This document shows, one piece after another, positions 34,121 to 45,197 of a DNA stretch of 64,000 nt. The notes beneath the pieces are model-generated. The model saw only the letters and a list, made by a program, of their open reading frames with translations, was not told the origin of the DNA and made no database searches. A program made the position numbers and the translations under genes. The stretch is taken from assembly GCA_033297075.1 (NCBI GenBank), contig MU858130.1, positions 100,703-164,702 of the forward strand, given 5' to 3'. Source of the DNA: Rhypophila decipiens (lineage: Eukaryota > Ascomycota > Sordariomycetes > Sordariales > Naviculisporaceae). Within the stretch, counting starts at the first letter, position 1. Each line of letters begins with the position of its first letter.

Positions 34121-36325
34121 ATGCATGGCTCACTCCATCCGTTGGACTGTGGTACTTGCTCCTGGGATGCGACATTCTCAACTTTCCGGGAACAGTTCTA
34201 TCCACAATCTGAAAACACCACACCGGAGGAGTATCTCGTCAACTTGGGTGTTTTAGAGACAACCTACCAAGAACATGGGCCGGGCAAAGGAAAGCGCGAT
34301 GCTGTTACCGAGACGGCAGCGAAGTTTATGGCTAGCTGCGCTGGGGCTGGCAACGGTCCTGCCTGGTTTCACCAAACAGAAGTCGTCGAGGGTTTCTGCA
34401 GTCACCTACAATCCGATCTACCAGAGTCAAGGGATGGCGAAACTAGACAGGCGAGGAACGTTGCTTTGGTATACGAGTGGGAAAACAAGCCTTCGCAACG
34501 TACAAGACAACGGGAGAAATACCCTCCTCCGCTCACGCACGACACTCTCCTCGCGAAGCTATGTCGCAAACGGTTCGTGGACCATGTCTCACCGCCAGAT
34601 GAGATCAATGCCGACCGCCGGATCATATTTATCAACAACCTGGACCCCGTGATCATCTCGATCCTCGCCAAGACGACCTCCCGCCTCGAAACGCCTGTTC
34701 TCCAGCGGACTATCTTTCAACATCTTACGGCGCGCACCAACTTCCAGGTTCACATCGCGACAAGAGGATTCAAGACCTTCAGTTTGGAGTTGAATGTCTC
34801 TTATTTCTGCCTACGGAAGGATACTACAACGCTCCGTGATGTTGACTCTAGACTCGGATGGGACGACAGCCGACCTTTGAGAGAAACGATTTTCTCACCA
34901 GACCACCCGACAGAAGATAACCCAGCAACCGGCCAGTCGACGTTCAGGATCTACGAGACGCAAATATCTGTGGCTGTAACGGGTGTTGACCACTATCGCT
35001 GGACAGCCTGGGGAATCGTTGACGACACCTGGTTCGAACCCGGAGACACGCTGTCCGGGTATTACGAGGGGCCAGAGAGTGGAAGCCAGCCGGACCCCCT
35101 CTTGGCCGGCCAGCTGGACGTTGACCCGCCGGAGAGAGACCCCAGACTGTACTTCCTCAGGATCTTTGAGATCCGCATAGGGACGGTGGTCAGAGAGTGG
35201 GAATACATCCTTCATGCCCTGCAAGAGGAGATCCGCCGAAACGGCGCGAACCCACTCTTCAACTGTCCAGAGCGGAGCTTCGAGAGCAAACAAGGGCGTG
35301 ACAATATTCGAAAATTGGCAACTTGGAATAGAGCCATGATACGGCTGGTGGGGACCCTCATAAAGTCTCTTTCGCAGACACTCGTGGCGTGGGAGGTGTT
35401 CCAAACGACTGATATCGGGTACTTCCTCGACGCCGGGGAGGACAGTGATGCTTGTCTCAACGATCAGAAATGTGCATCAACGTCTGCCAGCACCATCATT
35501 GGAGGTCAGGGTTGCACCAATCAACGATTGCCATCTGACAAGACGGATCGAACGAGGTCACTCCTCCCCTCGCTACATATCATCAAAAAGACCTTTCTGA
35601 ACCTGCACATCATCCACGAGGAGCTGGAACAACTAAAGATAAATCTAGAAGACCTAGGCAGGGCGCTAGCTCAAGGAGAAAAGAATTACTCCACCTTTGT
35701 GCAACAAAGGACCGGGGAGCACATCAAGCTGTTAACATGGGTTACTATTGTGAGTTCAGAGCATTTTCTTTTCCAGCCCGGAGCATCTCTTCAGAAATGT
35801 CAAAGCTTATCAACTAACAATCATGGTGGAATACAGGGCTGGTCTCCCGTAATGATAGCAACAAGCATGTGCAGCGCCAAGGATGGCATCTTCCCATTTC
35901 AAAACAACATCTGGGACTTTTTCGCCTCTCTTCTGGTAGTCAGCAGCCTGGTAGGGCTGACAATCATGATCCTTCTCGTGCGGCAGGGTTCTAGTCTTCT
36001 TGATTGGAGTATCCCAGTATCGTCTCGTACGAATGCGGTTTCCTCTGACGACAGCCCAGACGATGATAACATCGGAGTGGCACGCGGCCTACAAGGAAGG
36101 AGAAAAAGAACCATGTCATTTGTTGCTTCGGCTGCGGAAACATTTACTCGCAATCCCGGACGAGGGGTAGAAAACTCTGGACTCTCGAGGAAGTCCACGC
36201 TCGTCTCGAGGGGCTGGGAACTCGGCGGCTTGGGCAGTCGATCTCCTACTGTCAAGTCAATACCAAGGACATACCATCCAACTGGTAAGGGACATGGAGC
36301 GTATGAGCCGCATATGATTGTCTGA
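34121..36325 (+). CDS. CorA-like two-TM fungal protein of unknown function
   Basis: Exons 34121..35749 and 35837..36325 (2118 bp) give 705 residues. The long N-terminal region has no recognised domain. Near the C-terminus the arrangement LLTWVTI-GWSPVMIATSMCSAK, then a hydrophobic helix (about FFASLLVVSSLVGLTIMILL), resembles the CorA-like membrane end found in many fungal proteins. A helical region (about 490-560) precedes it. The intron (35750..35836, 87 bp) has a GTGAGT donor and an AACTAAC branch site. It is a multiple of three and open, but removing it restores the usual helix. The start is the first ATG in frame; the frame is open upstream with no ATG, so a 5' exon is possible. The tail after the last helix is Ser/Arg-rich and cytosolic-looking. 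Function is not known; it may be a membrane sensor. Confidence 0.65.
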   Translation: MHGSLHPLDCGTCSWDATFSTFREQFYPQSENTTPEEYLVNLGVLETTYQEHGPGKGKRDAVTETAAKFMASCAGAGNGPAWFHQTEVVEGFCSHLQSDLPESRDGETRQARNVALVYEWENKPSQRTRQREKYPPPLTHDTLLAKLCRKRFVDHVSPPDEINADRRIIFINNLDPVIISILAKTTSRLETPVLQRTIFQHLTARTNFQVHIATRGFKTFSLELNVSYFCLRKDTTTLRDVDSRLGWDDSRPLRETIFSPDHPTEDNPATGQSTFRIYETQISVAVTGVDHYRWTAWGIVDDTWFEPGDTLSGYYEGPESGSQPDPLLAGQLDVDPPERDPRLYFLRIFEIRIGTVVREWEYILHALQEEIRRNGANPLFNCPERSFESKQGRDNIRKLATWNRAMIRLVGTLIKSLSQTLVAWEVFQTTDIGYFLDAGEDSDACLNDQKCASTSASTIIGGQGCTNQRLPSDKTDRTRSLLPSLHIIKKTFLNLHIIHEELEQLKINLEDLGRALAQGEKNYSTFVQQRTGEHIKLLTWVTIVSSEHFLFQPGASLQKCQSLSTNNHGGIQGWSPVMIATSMCSAKDGIFPFQNNIWDFFASLLVVSSLVGLTIMILLVRQGSSLLDWSIPVSSRTNAVSSDDSPDDDNIGVARGLQGRRKRTMSFVASAAETFTRNPGRGVENSGLSRKSTLVSRGWELGGLGSRSPTVKSIPRTYHPTGKGHGAYEPHMIV

Positions 36326-37156
36326 ATGTCTGACTGTGTGACCTGATTTTGTTCTTCTTAATAAAACAAACTATTCCTCATATATGTATACGACAGACTT
36401 CTGTTGGTTATTTTCTTTATGTTGATGGATACATGGCGTATATATTTAAAGTCAACTTGGTACATGATTAAAAAGGAGCTATGTAATCATTTCCTATTCC
36501 ATGTTTCAATCCACTTGCTTCTCAATACCTGGTATGGCAGTACTCCTTTTCAACACCGACAGTCGGCGGCACGTCCCGTCTTTGAGATAGAAGCCGATCG
36601 AAAAACTCCAACCCAAAGAACGGATTTTAGATCCGGGTACCTTCCCCGGAAGGTTCGGCAGCCAGTCATTGGGAGAATTGCCGAAAGAAAGTGGCAAGAC
36701 CAAACGGGATACTAAGGTAGGTGCAGCCCCACTGCCCTTGGGAAGACCTTCCCTCCTCACTGCGTCTGAGACGTACCATCCGACGTTTCTAAATCGGATC
36801 TCAACCAGGTGCCTCAAGATTCCGCCTAGATCTTTTGCTCACCGTTTCAACATCAACCAAAGTCAAACCCAAACGGCCCGGAATCATCTCCCAGAGTCCT
36901 CAACAGCGTTTACTTGGCAATCTGCACCAATCAGTAACCAATCACGGACCTTTCCGCCAAGATATTTCCTCGTCGCCAAGTTGCCCCTGGACAGAACGCC
37001 AAGGTCGGCCAAATGCATCCAGTCCCAAGAACGCCTAGCACGTTCAGCTGAGATGCCTAGAGCAGCTGACGAGCAGAGAAACATGCGAACCTCTGCCAGT
37101 CTCATCGGGGACTCATCGTATCATGCGAGTCGGGTCTTGACCTGATCAATGCGATA
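36326..37156. other. Intergenic, 3' of CorA-like gene
   Basis: AT-rich near 36355-36500, otherwise featureless. It holds the 3' end of the left gene and the promoter of the right one; no gene seen. Confidence 0.45.
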
Positions 37157-38595
37157 ATGGACCCAATTAGTGTCACATCTGCAGTGGTGAGCAAGAATCA
37201 TTTGATACCCTCGGGCGACTTTTGTGCTGATGACAGTGACCAGGTATCCACCATGGCAACATGTCTCTCGGTCGCAAAAAAGCTCAACGACCTGCGAGAA
37301 AAGTACAAGGACGCGCCGGTGGTAGTAGTCTCGATCTGCTCCGAATCCAATGTCATATTGGCTTGCCTGTCTCAGATGCAGATGCTCCTGCTGCAGAAAA
37401 AGACGCTGGCCGACCTGCCGCCCGAACTTCCAGCGGTTCTGGATCAAGCAGTGACGGGATGCACCATGGTCTTTAGCTGTCTCGAGCTTGAGATGCAGCG
37501 CATGGACTCCGGGACATCAGAGTCTGCGAGACTCCCGTGGAAAGCTCGATTTCGGTTCATTTGGAACGAGACCAAGCTGAATGAGTTGCTGGGTGCCTTG
37601 CGGGGACAACAGGCGCTGTGAATCTGTTCTTGCAACTGCTCCAGATGTAAGATTCTTGGCGAGTCATCTTGGTGTTCCTACATATGAAACATAGTACGCA
37701 TGCTAACCAAATATAAAGGAAAGCACTGGGTGATATCAAATACATGCTAGACAAGCAAAAAGACACGGTCCAGACATCTGCACGTATCACGCAATCGCTA
37801 CGCTCAAAGAACCCGTCCGTCAGAGTTGCCAGCTCGATCTACGGAGGCCGTGCCCGCGAAACATTAGGCCACACATACGATGTCGTCTCCATGGTCGCCC
37901 CTTCAGAACTGGAGTTTGAATTCGATGATCTGGTGGTTAACAGTCAAGTGTATCGCCGGACACTGGCCCTGGCCCAGGCGCAAACAAGAGCCACAGTGGA
38001 CGGTGGCCGGGCCTCGAGCTCGTCCACTTTCGAAGGGCCAATGGAGAGAGGGGGGCCGGACGTGACGAAAACGCGACTACTATCGGGGCTTAACAGGGTT
38101 GGCCTACCATCTGATCCCATATCTCCAGTCCAGAGCAGCGAGGGCGCCCAGAAAGCGAAACACTCCAGCGGGTTTGCTGGGTTACCACTCATCCGAGAGG
38201 TTCCCGGCCAACATGAAACCAGCGATGCTGCCCAGAAGACCCAGCGCGTCCAGCGGCGCAGCAGATTTCTAATGCCAGACGTTGTTGAAATCCCAGCCGG
38301 CATGCAACGGCTTCGTTCGGCCATTGCCCAGGCAGAAAAGGCCCAGGCAGAAAATTCTCGTACAACCAGGCAGGCTCTTCACAGCGACCCGCCCAACAAC
38401 TTGGTTCGTCGACCTACCAGTTCCCCGGTTCTGGAAAGGGTCACGGTACCTAACGAGAAAAAAAAAGCCCTCAAGGACAGGCCTTTAAATATCAGTGGAC
38501 TTTTCTCAACTCTGACTCCTTTAAATTGCCTATCTCTATTCAGTTTTGTTTTGGGGATTCTTATTTTTCTCCTTTTTAGAGGTAGATATTTCTAA
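37157..38595 (+). pseudogene. Tail-anchored protein with fungal STAND-type N-terminal domain, one-base frameshift
   Basis: Exons 37157..37186, 37244..37646 and 37719..38595. The start MDPISVTSAV-VSTMATCLSVAK is the common opening of fungal STAND/NLR N-terminal helical domains. A helical region follows, ending NELLGALRGQQ. The conserved continuation (VNLFLQLLQM-KALGDI) lies in a different frame, and the current frame stops at 37619..37621. Exon lengths sum to 1310 bp, one short of a multiple of three, so a single-base loss near 37610-37622 explains the break. Exon 3 continues with SLRSKNPSVRVASSIYG, a disordered region, and a final hydrophobic helix (CLSLFSFVLGILIFLLF) ending RGRYF, as in tail-anchored proteins. 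There is no NTPase domain. It may be a standalone cell-death or membrane module, now broken unless the base is a sequencing error. Confidence 0.6.
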
Positions 38596-38865
38596 CCTTT
38601 CTCCTTCTTCTGAAGAAGCCTTTTGTTCTTTTTCGACCTTTCTATAACTTCAACTTGTTTACTTCTAATTCATGTAAGAATAGGTCTTTCCTTAAATTCT
38701 GTGCATTATCCTTTCAGGCGTTCATTCCTCATCTCGCAAGATCCATCCGGGCAGTTAGCTATATTTCTTATCCACTTCCGTGATCCTGCCTGACGCTGTC
38801 CTCCTCCTCACACAACTGTCGTCCTCCTCGGCTCTCAGCACCAACTCGACCTTTCCGCCACCTCT

Positions 38866-41787
38866 TTAACCCACCAGATTCCTTCCGACAGTCCCACGTT
38901 CTTTGCCGTCTACATCCTGGATTAAATCAGCAGAGGAGAGGACTGGAAACTCCCTAACATACGCCCTCAACCTCCAGATCCGCCAAAGATCCACGCCAGC
39001 CCCTGTATTCCTCAACAAGTCCGGACCAGGGTCTCGCTCACCTGTCGTGGTCATTCCGGGCCTCCTTGAACCCATCGCCAGGGTCAACAATTCCCCCAAC
39101 TGTGTCCAAGCCTCGCTCGTCCAGCCCCTATGAACCACGACAACGATGATAACATGTCCCACCACAGCAACCAAATGCACCAACAAGACAGTCCACGACA
39201 GAACCAACGCCACAGACATACTGCTGCTAAAAGGTCCATAGCCGTAGACTAAATGCCAATACGCCACATCCATCCTTGCATATTTCATTCCCATCTTATC
39301 CAGGTCTTCCAGGGTGGTATTCTCGTTGCTACGATTGATGATAACATTATCGACAGCCATGGGATTTCGTTTTAAATTCTTCTCTTTCAAGATCTCCCCT
39401 GATTTGTTGTAAGTTTTTGGAGTCCATCCCGTTATGTTCCACGTGTTAGGGCTAGCCAAGGAGGAAAAGTCGGCGACGGTTCTAAAGGACCATCCATGGG
39501 CGTACGGGAGATGAGCCAAGGCGTCAGTTTTTAGTACGGCCATGGCGGACGGGATGAGGTGGAAGGAGTCGTCCTTTTGGGATTGGGACTTGTAGTCGAT
39601 GATGTTGAATACGCTTGTTAGGTTTGTGAAGATATCATTGGTTTTGTTGGTTGTGACGTTGTAGTTTGGGAATAGGGAGGAGACCAAGGTGGAGGATACT
39701 GAAGAGTTGAGAACGTTCAGCCAGGGCAGGGTCAGGTCGATGATTTCTTGGGTTGAACCCGACTTGGAGGTGTAGACCATGCTCGAGTTGTCTGATGACG
39801 TGACAGTGTGCTGCACCGTCGTTGCTAGGTCCAGCGGCATCGTCCAGACCTCGGATTCTACCCATCTTGCGTCGACCAGGCATAACCGCGTGTCGTAGTT
39901 GTACCGTTTGTCTTATATGTCCCCGTCTAGTCTGTCGATTACGGTCCTGATCCAGAAGGCAGCAGAGACGGCGAAATCACGGGGAAGCGAGGGTTTGAGC
40001 AGCTCGGCGTGGTCGAGGAATCCAAAGGTTGTGTGGTTGTCTCTGCTCGTCATGGAGAGCAAGGGTTCTCGGGGGATGGTCAGGTTGAACTCGGGGTAGA
40101 ATGCTCGGCTGAAATGCCAGTGGTAGACGTCGTATCCGATGCTGTCTCGGTCCCGGTAGAATTGGTTGTGGTCGGAGCACTGGACTACTACCTTTGGTTG
40201 CTTGACGGGCAGACTTTTGCCATCCGAGTCGCTGATTTTGACGGCGATTTTGACAGGGTAGCGCATCCCCGTGGGTGGGGTGGTGTTGTTCCTTTTGCTC
40301 GTCCACGTGCTTGCTCCAGGCCAAGCAGGTGCGTCGAGCTGGACGGCCTGCCAGGCCGGTTCAAGAGGGCATGTGGCCGTAACAATGTCAAAGGGAGCCC
40401 TTTCCGAGTCGATGGTGTCCTGGGTCCAGTCCTTGTACGAAACCCGCTGGACGTGGGTACCATCCAATGGGGTAATTACCGCGCCCACGGTGACATTGGC
40501 CTCCCGACTCAAGTTCCAATCGCTGTCCATCCATTGATACGCCAGCGAGCTAGTTTGTAGCCAGTTCGCAGCTGGACAGGCCCACATGTTATTCTCCCAG
40601 TCGTCAAACTGATCGTGGCACTGTTTGGATACGCCGGTGAGGTCGACCACCGAGGGATAGAGTGATTCCGCAGGCGAGACTATAAAAGCGGTGAAGCCAT
40701 AGGGTTGAATTGTCCATGCCGCTTCGTTGTTAAGATCAGCCGTTATGTTTTGACTCGAGTAGGTCGTCTTGTTTCGGAGAAGCATCGCGGGATGGTGGAA
40801 CGGCATCTCATACCACCTGTCAAAGTGTGGCAAGGCTTCAGGGGTGCCGAGGGACGATTATTAGTGGCGAAGGATTGCTTAGAAATGCTGTGGCAATAAT
40901 TGGAAATCCAGGCGATGGAATCGCCGAGATGGAGCCAGAAACACACAGAAAACTTCAGGATCACACATATTTATAGACGACTTCAGAACACAAGATATAG
41001 GTCTGAGGACGAGAAGAATAATGATCTTTTTACCCTAATAATACAATTGATTGCTTGCCTTGACTTTAACACCACCCTTGAACTGGGAGCATTACCACGC
41101 CTGAGCTGGCACCTGCTAGCGCCGTCAGAAGTAAACAGGTCACAAGGAGAGCGCCGAAAGCGACAGAGTACAGAATGTCGGAGGCCGGGGGACGGCGGCC
41201 ACGAGTACCACGGAGGTTGATCAGCGGTGCCCAAAATCCCGAACTCAGCATGTAAAAGGGCGAGTTATACCTCGAGGCCCAAGAAGCGCGCGCCGAGTGT
41301 GGTGATAGAGGATTTGTGAGAGTGAGGCGACGATGAGGCCCTCGTGGACTCTCGCCGCGAAGAGCAGTGCGCTCAGCTGGCTGGGGTCCGGGTTCCATGT
41401 GAAGTTTCTGATGTAGAGCGCCAGGAGAGCGAGGGTGACAGCCACCGAGGGGAGCTGGAAGATGAGAAATTCAGAGATTGCGGGCCATGGTCTCTTGCTC
41501 GAAACCTTTTTTGGTTGTTCTTGGACATGCTTTTTGGCCTTTATCGTTGTGGTTGTTACGCTTTGTCTTTTGTCCGACTTTCTGACTGCATCTGCAAGCC
41601 CCATCTGGTGCTGAGTCACCTCGCCTGTCATGGACGGACTGGATATTTGCTGGTGATGATGGGCTGAGTCGTCATCATCATGTATCCAGGAGTTTAGGAG
41701 ACCAGACTCTCCTTGACGTTGTTCCTCGTTGCCGCCGGGCGATACATGAAGCGATGCTTGGGGATACTGTCGATTCATCCTCCCCAT
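38866..41787 (-). pseudogene. Large fungal integral membrane protein with frameshift and in-frame stop
   Basis: Exon 1 runs 41787..41073 and exon 2 40816..38866. The intron (41072..40817, 256 bp) joins GW-WYEMPFHHP in phase. The protein has a polar N-terminus, TM helices (ISEFLIFQLPSVAVTLALL, then VAFGALLVTCLLLTALAG), a long glycosylated-looking ectodomain (many N-x-S/T) and a C-terminal TM (VALVLSWTVLLVHLVAVV). The order ARVHEGLIVASLSQILYH...SSGFWAPL is characteristic of a widespread fungal membrane family of unknown function. Two lesions: near 41269-41274 about ten expected residues after LLGPRG are missing with loss of frame, and a TAA (39915..39913) interrupts otherwise continuous coding between RLDGDI and KRYNYDTRL. 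Neither can be repaired by a plausible intron. I therefore call it a pseudogene, recently disabled since the rest is open. Confidence 0.7.
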
Positions 41788-42220
41788 CCACAGTGACAGT
41801 GGCGCGTTTTTGTGACTCTGGATATCGAGGGACGAGAAGGAACGATGTCAAGAGCAGCACGGGCACTGGACCGTGACTTGGACGTTATATCTCCGAGTCA
41901 GTGACTTGGTTATCTGTCAATAGCCCCCAGTCTCCAACTTGAGCTGAGATGATCGCAATCCCCGAGGCGCGTATCTACTGGTGGGCTCGCAATAGCGGCC
42001 AATGTGAAGGCTCCCGAGCCCACCAAGTATTTATGGCCATACCCGTGCCGCAGATCTGGGGGCGGAATGACGGATTCGCAAGGTGAAGCCATACGTGGAT
42101 CGGAACGGTAGCCAATGACAGAGACTCCACAGCTTGGGGGTTTTAGCAATCTACCTTGTCTACCTAACTGGGCCTGAGCATAACCAACATACCGTCACAC
42201 GGTCGTACAACATAAAACCA
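41788..42220. other. Intergenic between membrane pseudogene and SNG1-family gene
   Basis: Short region in tandem orientation; no gene or motif recognised. Confidence 0.45.
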
Positions 42221-43891
42221 CTAGACGGTCTCCTCCGAGTCGCTATCATGAGAAAACGGCAACGGAAAGGAAGGACCAAAGTCACACTCGGCCTCCCCAC
42301 GGTCCCTCTCCCGTCTCTGTCTCGTATTCGCACGCTCCATAATACCCGCCAATTCGTCACGCAGCTCTCCAGTTTCCTCATCTTCAACCTCTCTTTCTTG
42401 ATGCTCGGACGATATACTGCCGATAGATGAAGCTCGGTCAGATCGAGTCCCACTTCTTTCAGCCTCCACGGTCTCGGGCGATTTCTCCTCGCTGTCTCCT
42501 TCCTTCTCCACAGCTCGAGCCTGACTCTGCCGGCGTTCCTTCCCGCCCGCACGACTGGCGAGCGTAGCCCTACTCTTCTTCCTCCCAATCATTTCCCCAA
42601 CAGCAGCATCAACCTTCTCCTTAAACTCCTCAGCAACCCTCTCCTCCGCCAAAACAGCAAAATGACACCTCCTAAACACCCCAAGACTACTCAAAACCAA
42701 ACTCACCACTTCCCACACAAACAACACAGGCAGAGAATACCTCAACTGGTTATTACACCCCATACTCCAGATATCCGTCAACGTCTGATAGACCTCATGC
42801 GCAGGCAACACATAGCCAAGCTTATAAAACCCCGGGCTCAGCTCAAAAGGTAATAACACAGAAGTGACATTCATGATTATCCAGGTAATCAACGCAAGTG
42901 GTACATACCCATGCGGAACCCAGATGGTAAACACATCTAGTGTTAGAAAGTTGACATGAGCAAAAAGCCAAAAGGTCAGCCAGGTGAGGATAAATTGTGC
43001 AGATGTGAAATCCCACCCGGCACGAAAAGCAAATATCGAGGCCGTGACGCAGAGTGAGCCGATAAAGGTGTAGGCTAAGGAATTGAGGTTGCGGAGTAAT
43101 ATTATGCGGTAAGGGCCGGAGCGGGCGTAGAGCTTGTGCTGCGCGTAGAGGCCGTTGATTGTGCCGAGGTAGAAGAATTCTTGGATGAGGATGAGGATTA
43201 TGACGATGTTGTTGTATATCACGCGGGAACCTTGAGTTGTCGGTTGGAGGTTGGTTGATTGGAGGGTCCAGGGGCTTGCTAGGATCGGGAGAGATTCTGA
43301 GGAGGGGGTGAGGTTGAGGTTTTCTATGTACGAGGTTCGCGCGGTCGAGGAGAGCAGTTGGATGTTGGATTGCAGTGCGCCGTCGATTACGGTCGGGTAG
43401 CGTGCCTCGTTCCAGATGTAGCCGATGATGTCGGAGGGATTATATGATGATGCATTTGTGAGGGCATTGCGAATCCGATCTGATGCCCCGGGCTTGATGT
43501 AGAGTGCCGCCCAGTAATCGGTCCTGCAGACGGACTCAACGAGGGAAAATGTTTCCTCGAATTCGAGAGGTGTCTTTTCGATTAGAGACGGGAAGCTGTC
43601 CGCCTGGAGGGAAGAGTAAGCGTCACGGACAGCGCGACCCATTGCGCCTCCCTGGTCATCATAGTCGACAAAGACGATGTTAAAGTAGTGGATGCGACTG
43701 GTCTGCTGAAACAAGGACCCAAACACATAGGCGAACAAGGCGAGAAAGACAACCTGGAGGATGACAAAGTTCAACGAGATGTCTTTGAGGAAACATTTGG
43801 CCGCTTTCTTCCTGCTTGGGTGGTTGCTCGGGAGCTTCTTGTCGAATGCTCTGGGGTAATGGGACTTGATAAGCTGAAAGTGGGAAGACAT
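42221..43891 (-). CDS. SNG1/DUF3533-family membrane protein
   Basis: A single-exon 556-residue protein of the SNG1 (nitrosoguanidine resistance) family, DUF3533. The N-terminal cytosolic part is followed by TM1 (FVILQVVFLALFAYVFGSLF), a large external loop (about 65-225), then a cluster of five hydrophobic helices (about 228-415) including IVIILILIQEFFYLGTI and WIIMNVTSVLLPFELSPGFY. The motif GYVLPAHEVYQTLTDIW is typical. The C-terminal 130 residues are charged and low in complexity, an extension of the usual family length. In yeast SNG1 is a plasma-membrane protein linked to drug resistance and lipid asymmetry. A role in chemical stress export is inferred only. Confidence 0.88.
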   Translation of the reverse strand: MSSHFQLIKSHYPRAFDKKLPSNHPSRKKAAKCFLKDISLNFVILQVVFLALFAYVFGSLFQQTSRIHYFNIVFVDYDDQGGAMGRAVRDAYSSLQADSFPSLIEKTPLEFEETFSLVESVCRTDYWAALYIKPGASDRIRNALTNASSYNPSDIIGYIWNEARYPTVIDGALQSNIQLLSSTARTSYIENLNLTPSSESLPILASPWTLQSTNLQPTTQGSRVIYNNIVIILILIQEFFYLGTINGLYAQHKLYARSGPYRIILLRNLNSLAYTFIGSLCVTASIFAFRAGWDFTSAQFILTWLTFWLFAHVNFLTLDVFTIWVPHGYVPLALITWIIMNVTSVLLPFELSPGFYKLGYVLPAHEVYQTLTDIWSMGCNNQLRYSLPVLFVWEVVSLVLSSLGVFRRCHFAVLAEERVAEEFKEKVDAAVGEMIGRKKSRATLASRAGGKERRQSQARAVEKEGDSEEKSPETVEAERSGTRSDRASSIGSISSEHQEREVEDEETGELRDELAGIMERANTRQRRERDRGEAECDFGPSFPLPFSHDSDSEETV

Positions 43892-45197
43892 TGTTGGTTG
43901 TTGTCTGGTGGGAGAAAGAGCTTTTGGACATGTGGCAGGTCTTGTTCCGATATATAAAAGTCGCTCAAATGAGATCGGCTTGGGTTATTTCGGTTTGTCG
44001 TTGTCTTGGCTTACTCATGGCCGGCTGACGAAGCCCTTCACATATCCCCTGCGGGCCTGCCGTGCCAGCAAGCTGAGCGGGGTTAAGCTGTCCCTCTGCT
44101 GGCCTTTGTTCGGCGAGGCAATTCCCGGGAGTTCCCGTAGCATTCAATACAACTGAACATCTCTAGCTGCATTGTGTTGCCAAAGGCGCGGCCGAAACTC
44201 GGAGCTTAAAAGGGGTTGATGGGTCACAGACATTGATACAAGCTTTTCCAAGCACAGGCGCAAGGTACTATGGGACGTGGTGCCATTCAACCATCGATTG
44301 TGTGAGGCCGGAGTGATATCCTTCATCAAATGTTTATCTTACCGAATCCGGAGATCATACCTCAGTTATCCGTACACAACCAACCGGGACGAGGGTAGTC
44401 GTCAGCACCCATAATCAACCAAAGGGCAGCCCAAGAACACATAGGTATTTGTCAGCTAAAAACAGGGAGTTGGATGATTTAACCGAATTTTTCAAGTTAA
44501 TTGCATTGCATTGGGAAGCGGCGTTGGTAGTTGGTACAGGTTACATCTTCAACATTGTCAGGATTGGAGCCGACTGGTAAACCCTAACCCAACAGCACCT
44601 TCCCCGAAATGGACCCAGCCCCTTCGCCCTCGAGAACGGGCTCGAGCCCTCCTTCCATTTACTCTCAAGTCTACCTGACGTACGGAAAGACGCCTCTTCC
44701 GGTCTTTTACCACACCTTGTCACCAGTCACAACCAAGTCATACACCATTTTGCATCCCAACCATGGACTCATCAGTCTTTGGCTCTCCCCGATGCAGTCA
44801 TTTGAAGTTGAATTAGCGTCAAAATCATCACGAATTCGGGAATCTCCGACCGCGTGCATTGCTGCCTTGGACCCCTAGGCCCATCTGCTGAAACATGCAT
44901 GAAAAGATCCGCTGTGGCGCACATTGGCGGTAAACCCAAATCTCACCGTTCAATAACGAGCCTCGATGATGGGTCTCTGGTGTCGGCCGTTCCTGTACTA
45001 CATTCAGAGAAGTGTCGGCGGCTAGTCATTCCGGCGGCTCCATTGATTGATACCTGGGTTCCTGTGCCTAGTCCAGGGCCAGAACCTGCGGCGTTAGTCA
45101 CTGAAATACTTCTCATATAGAACTGCACCTCTCTCTGTCGGCCAGCTCCTGGGACTGATGGCCTTCGCGTTTACCAATCCCTCTGTGACAAGCAGGG
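43892..45197. other. Divergent intergenic region, SNG1 / alpha-beta hydrolase
   Basis: Holds both promoters. A TATATAAAAG motif lies near 43951-43960 in plus orientation. Two overlapping ORFs of about 90 codons (44609..44878, 44854..45120, +) have no recognised similarity. Nothing else seen. Confidence 0.4.

Noticed and set aside
44570..44600. CCCTAACCC, telomere-like
   Set aside because: A single short occurrence, no array.
44609..45120. Two overlapping ORFs upstream of the alpha/beta hydrolase
   Set aside because: No homology and out of frame with the hydrolase; no splice path found to its first exon.
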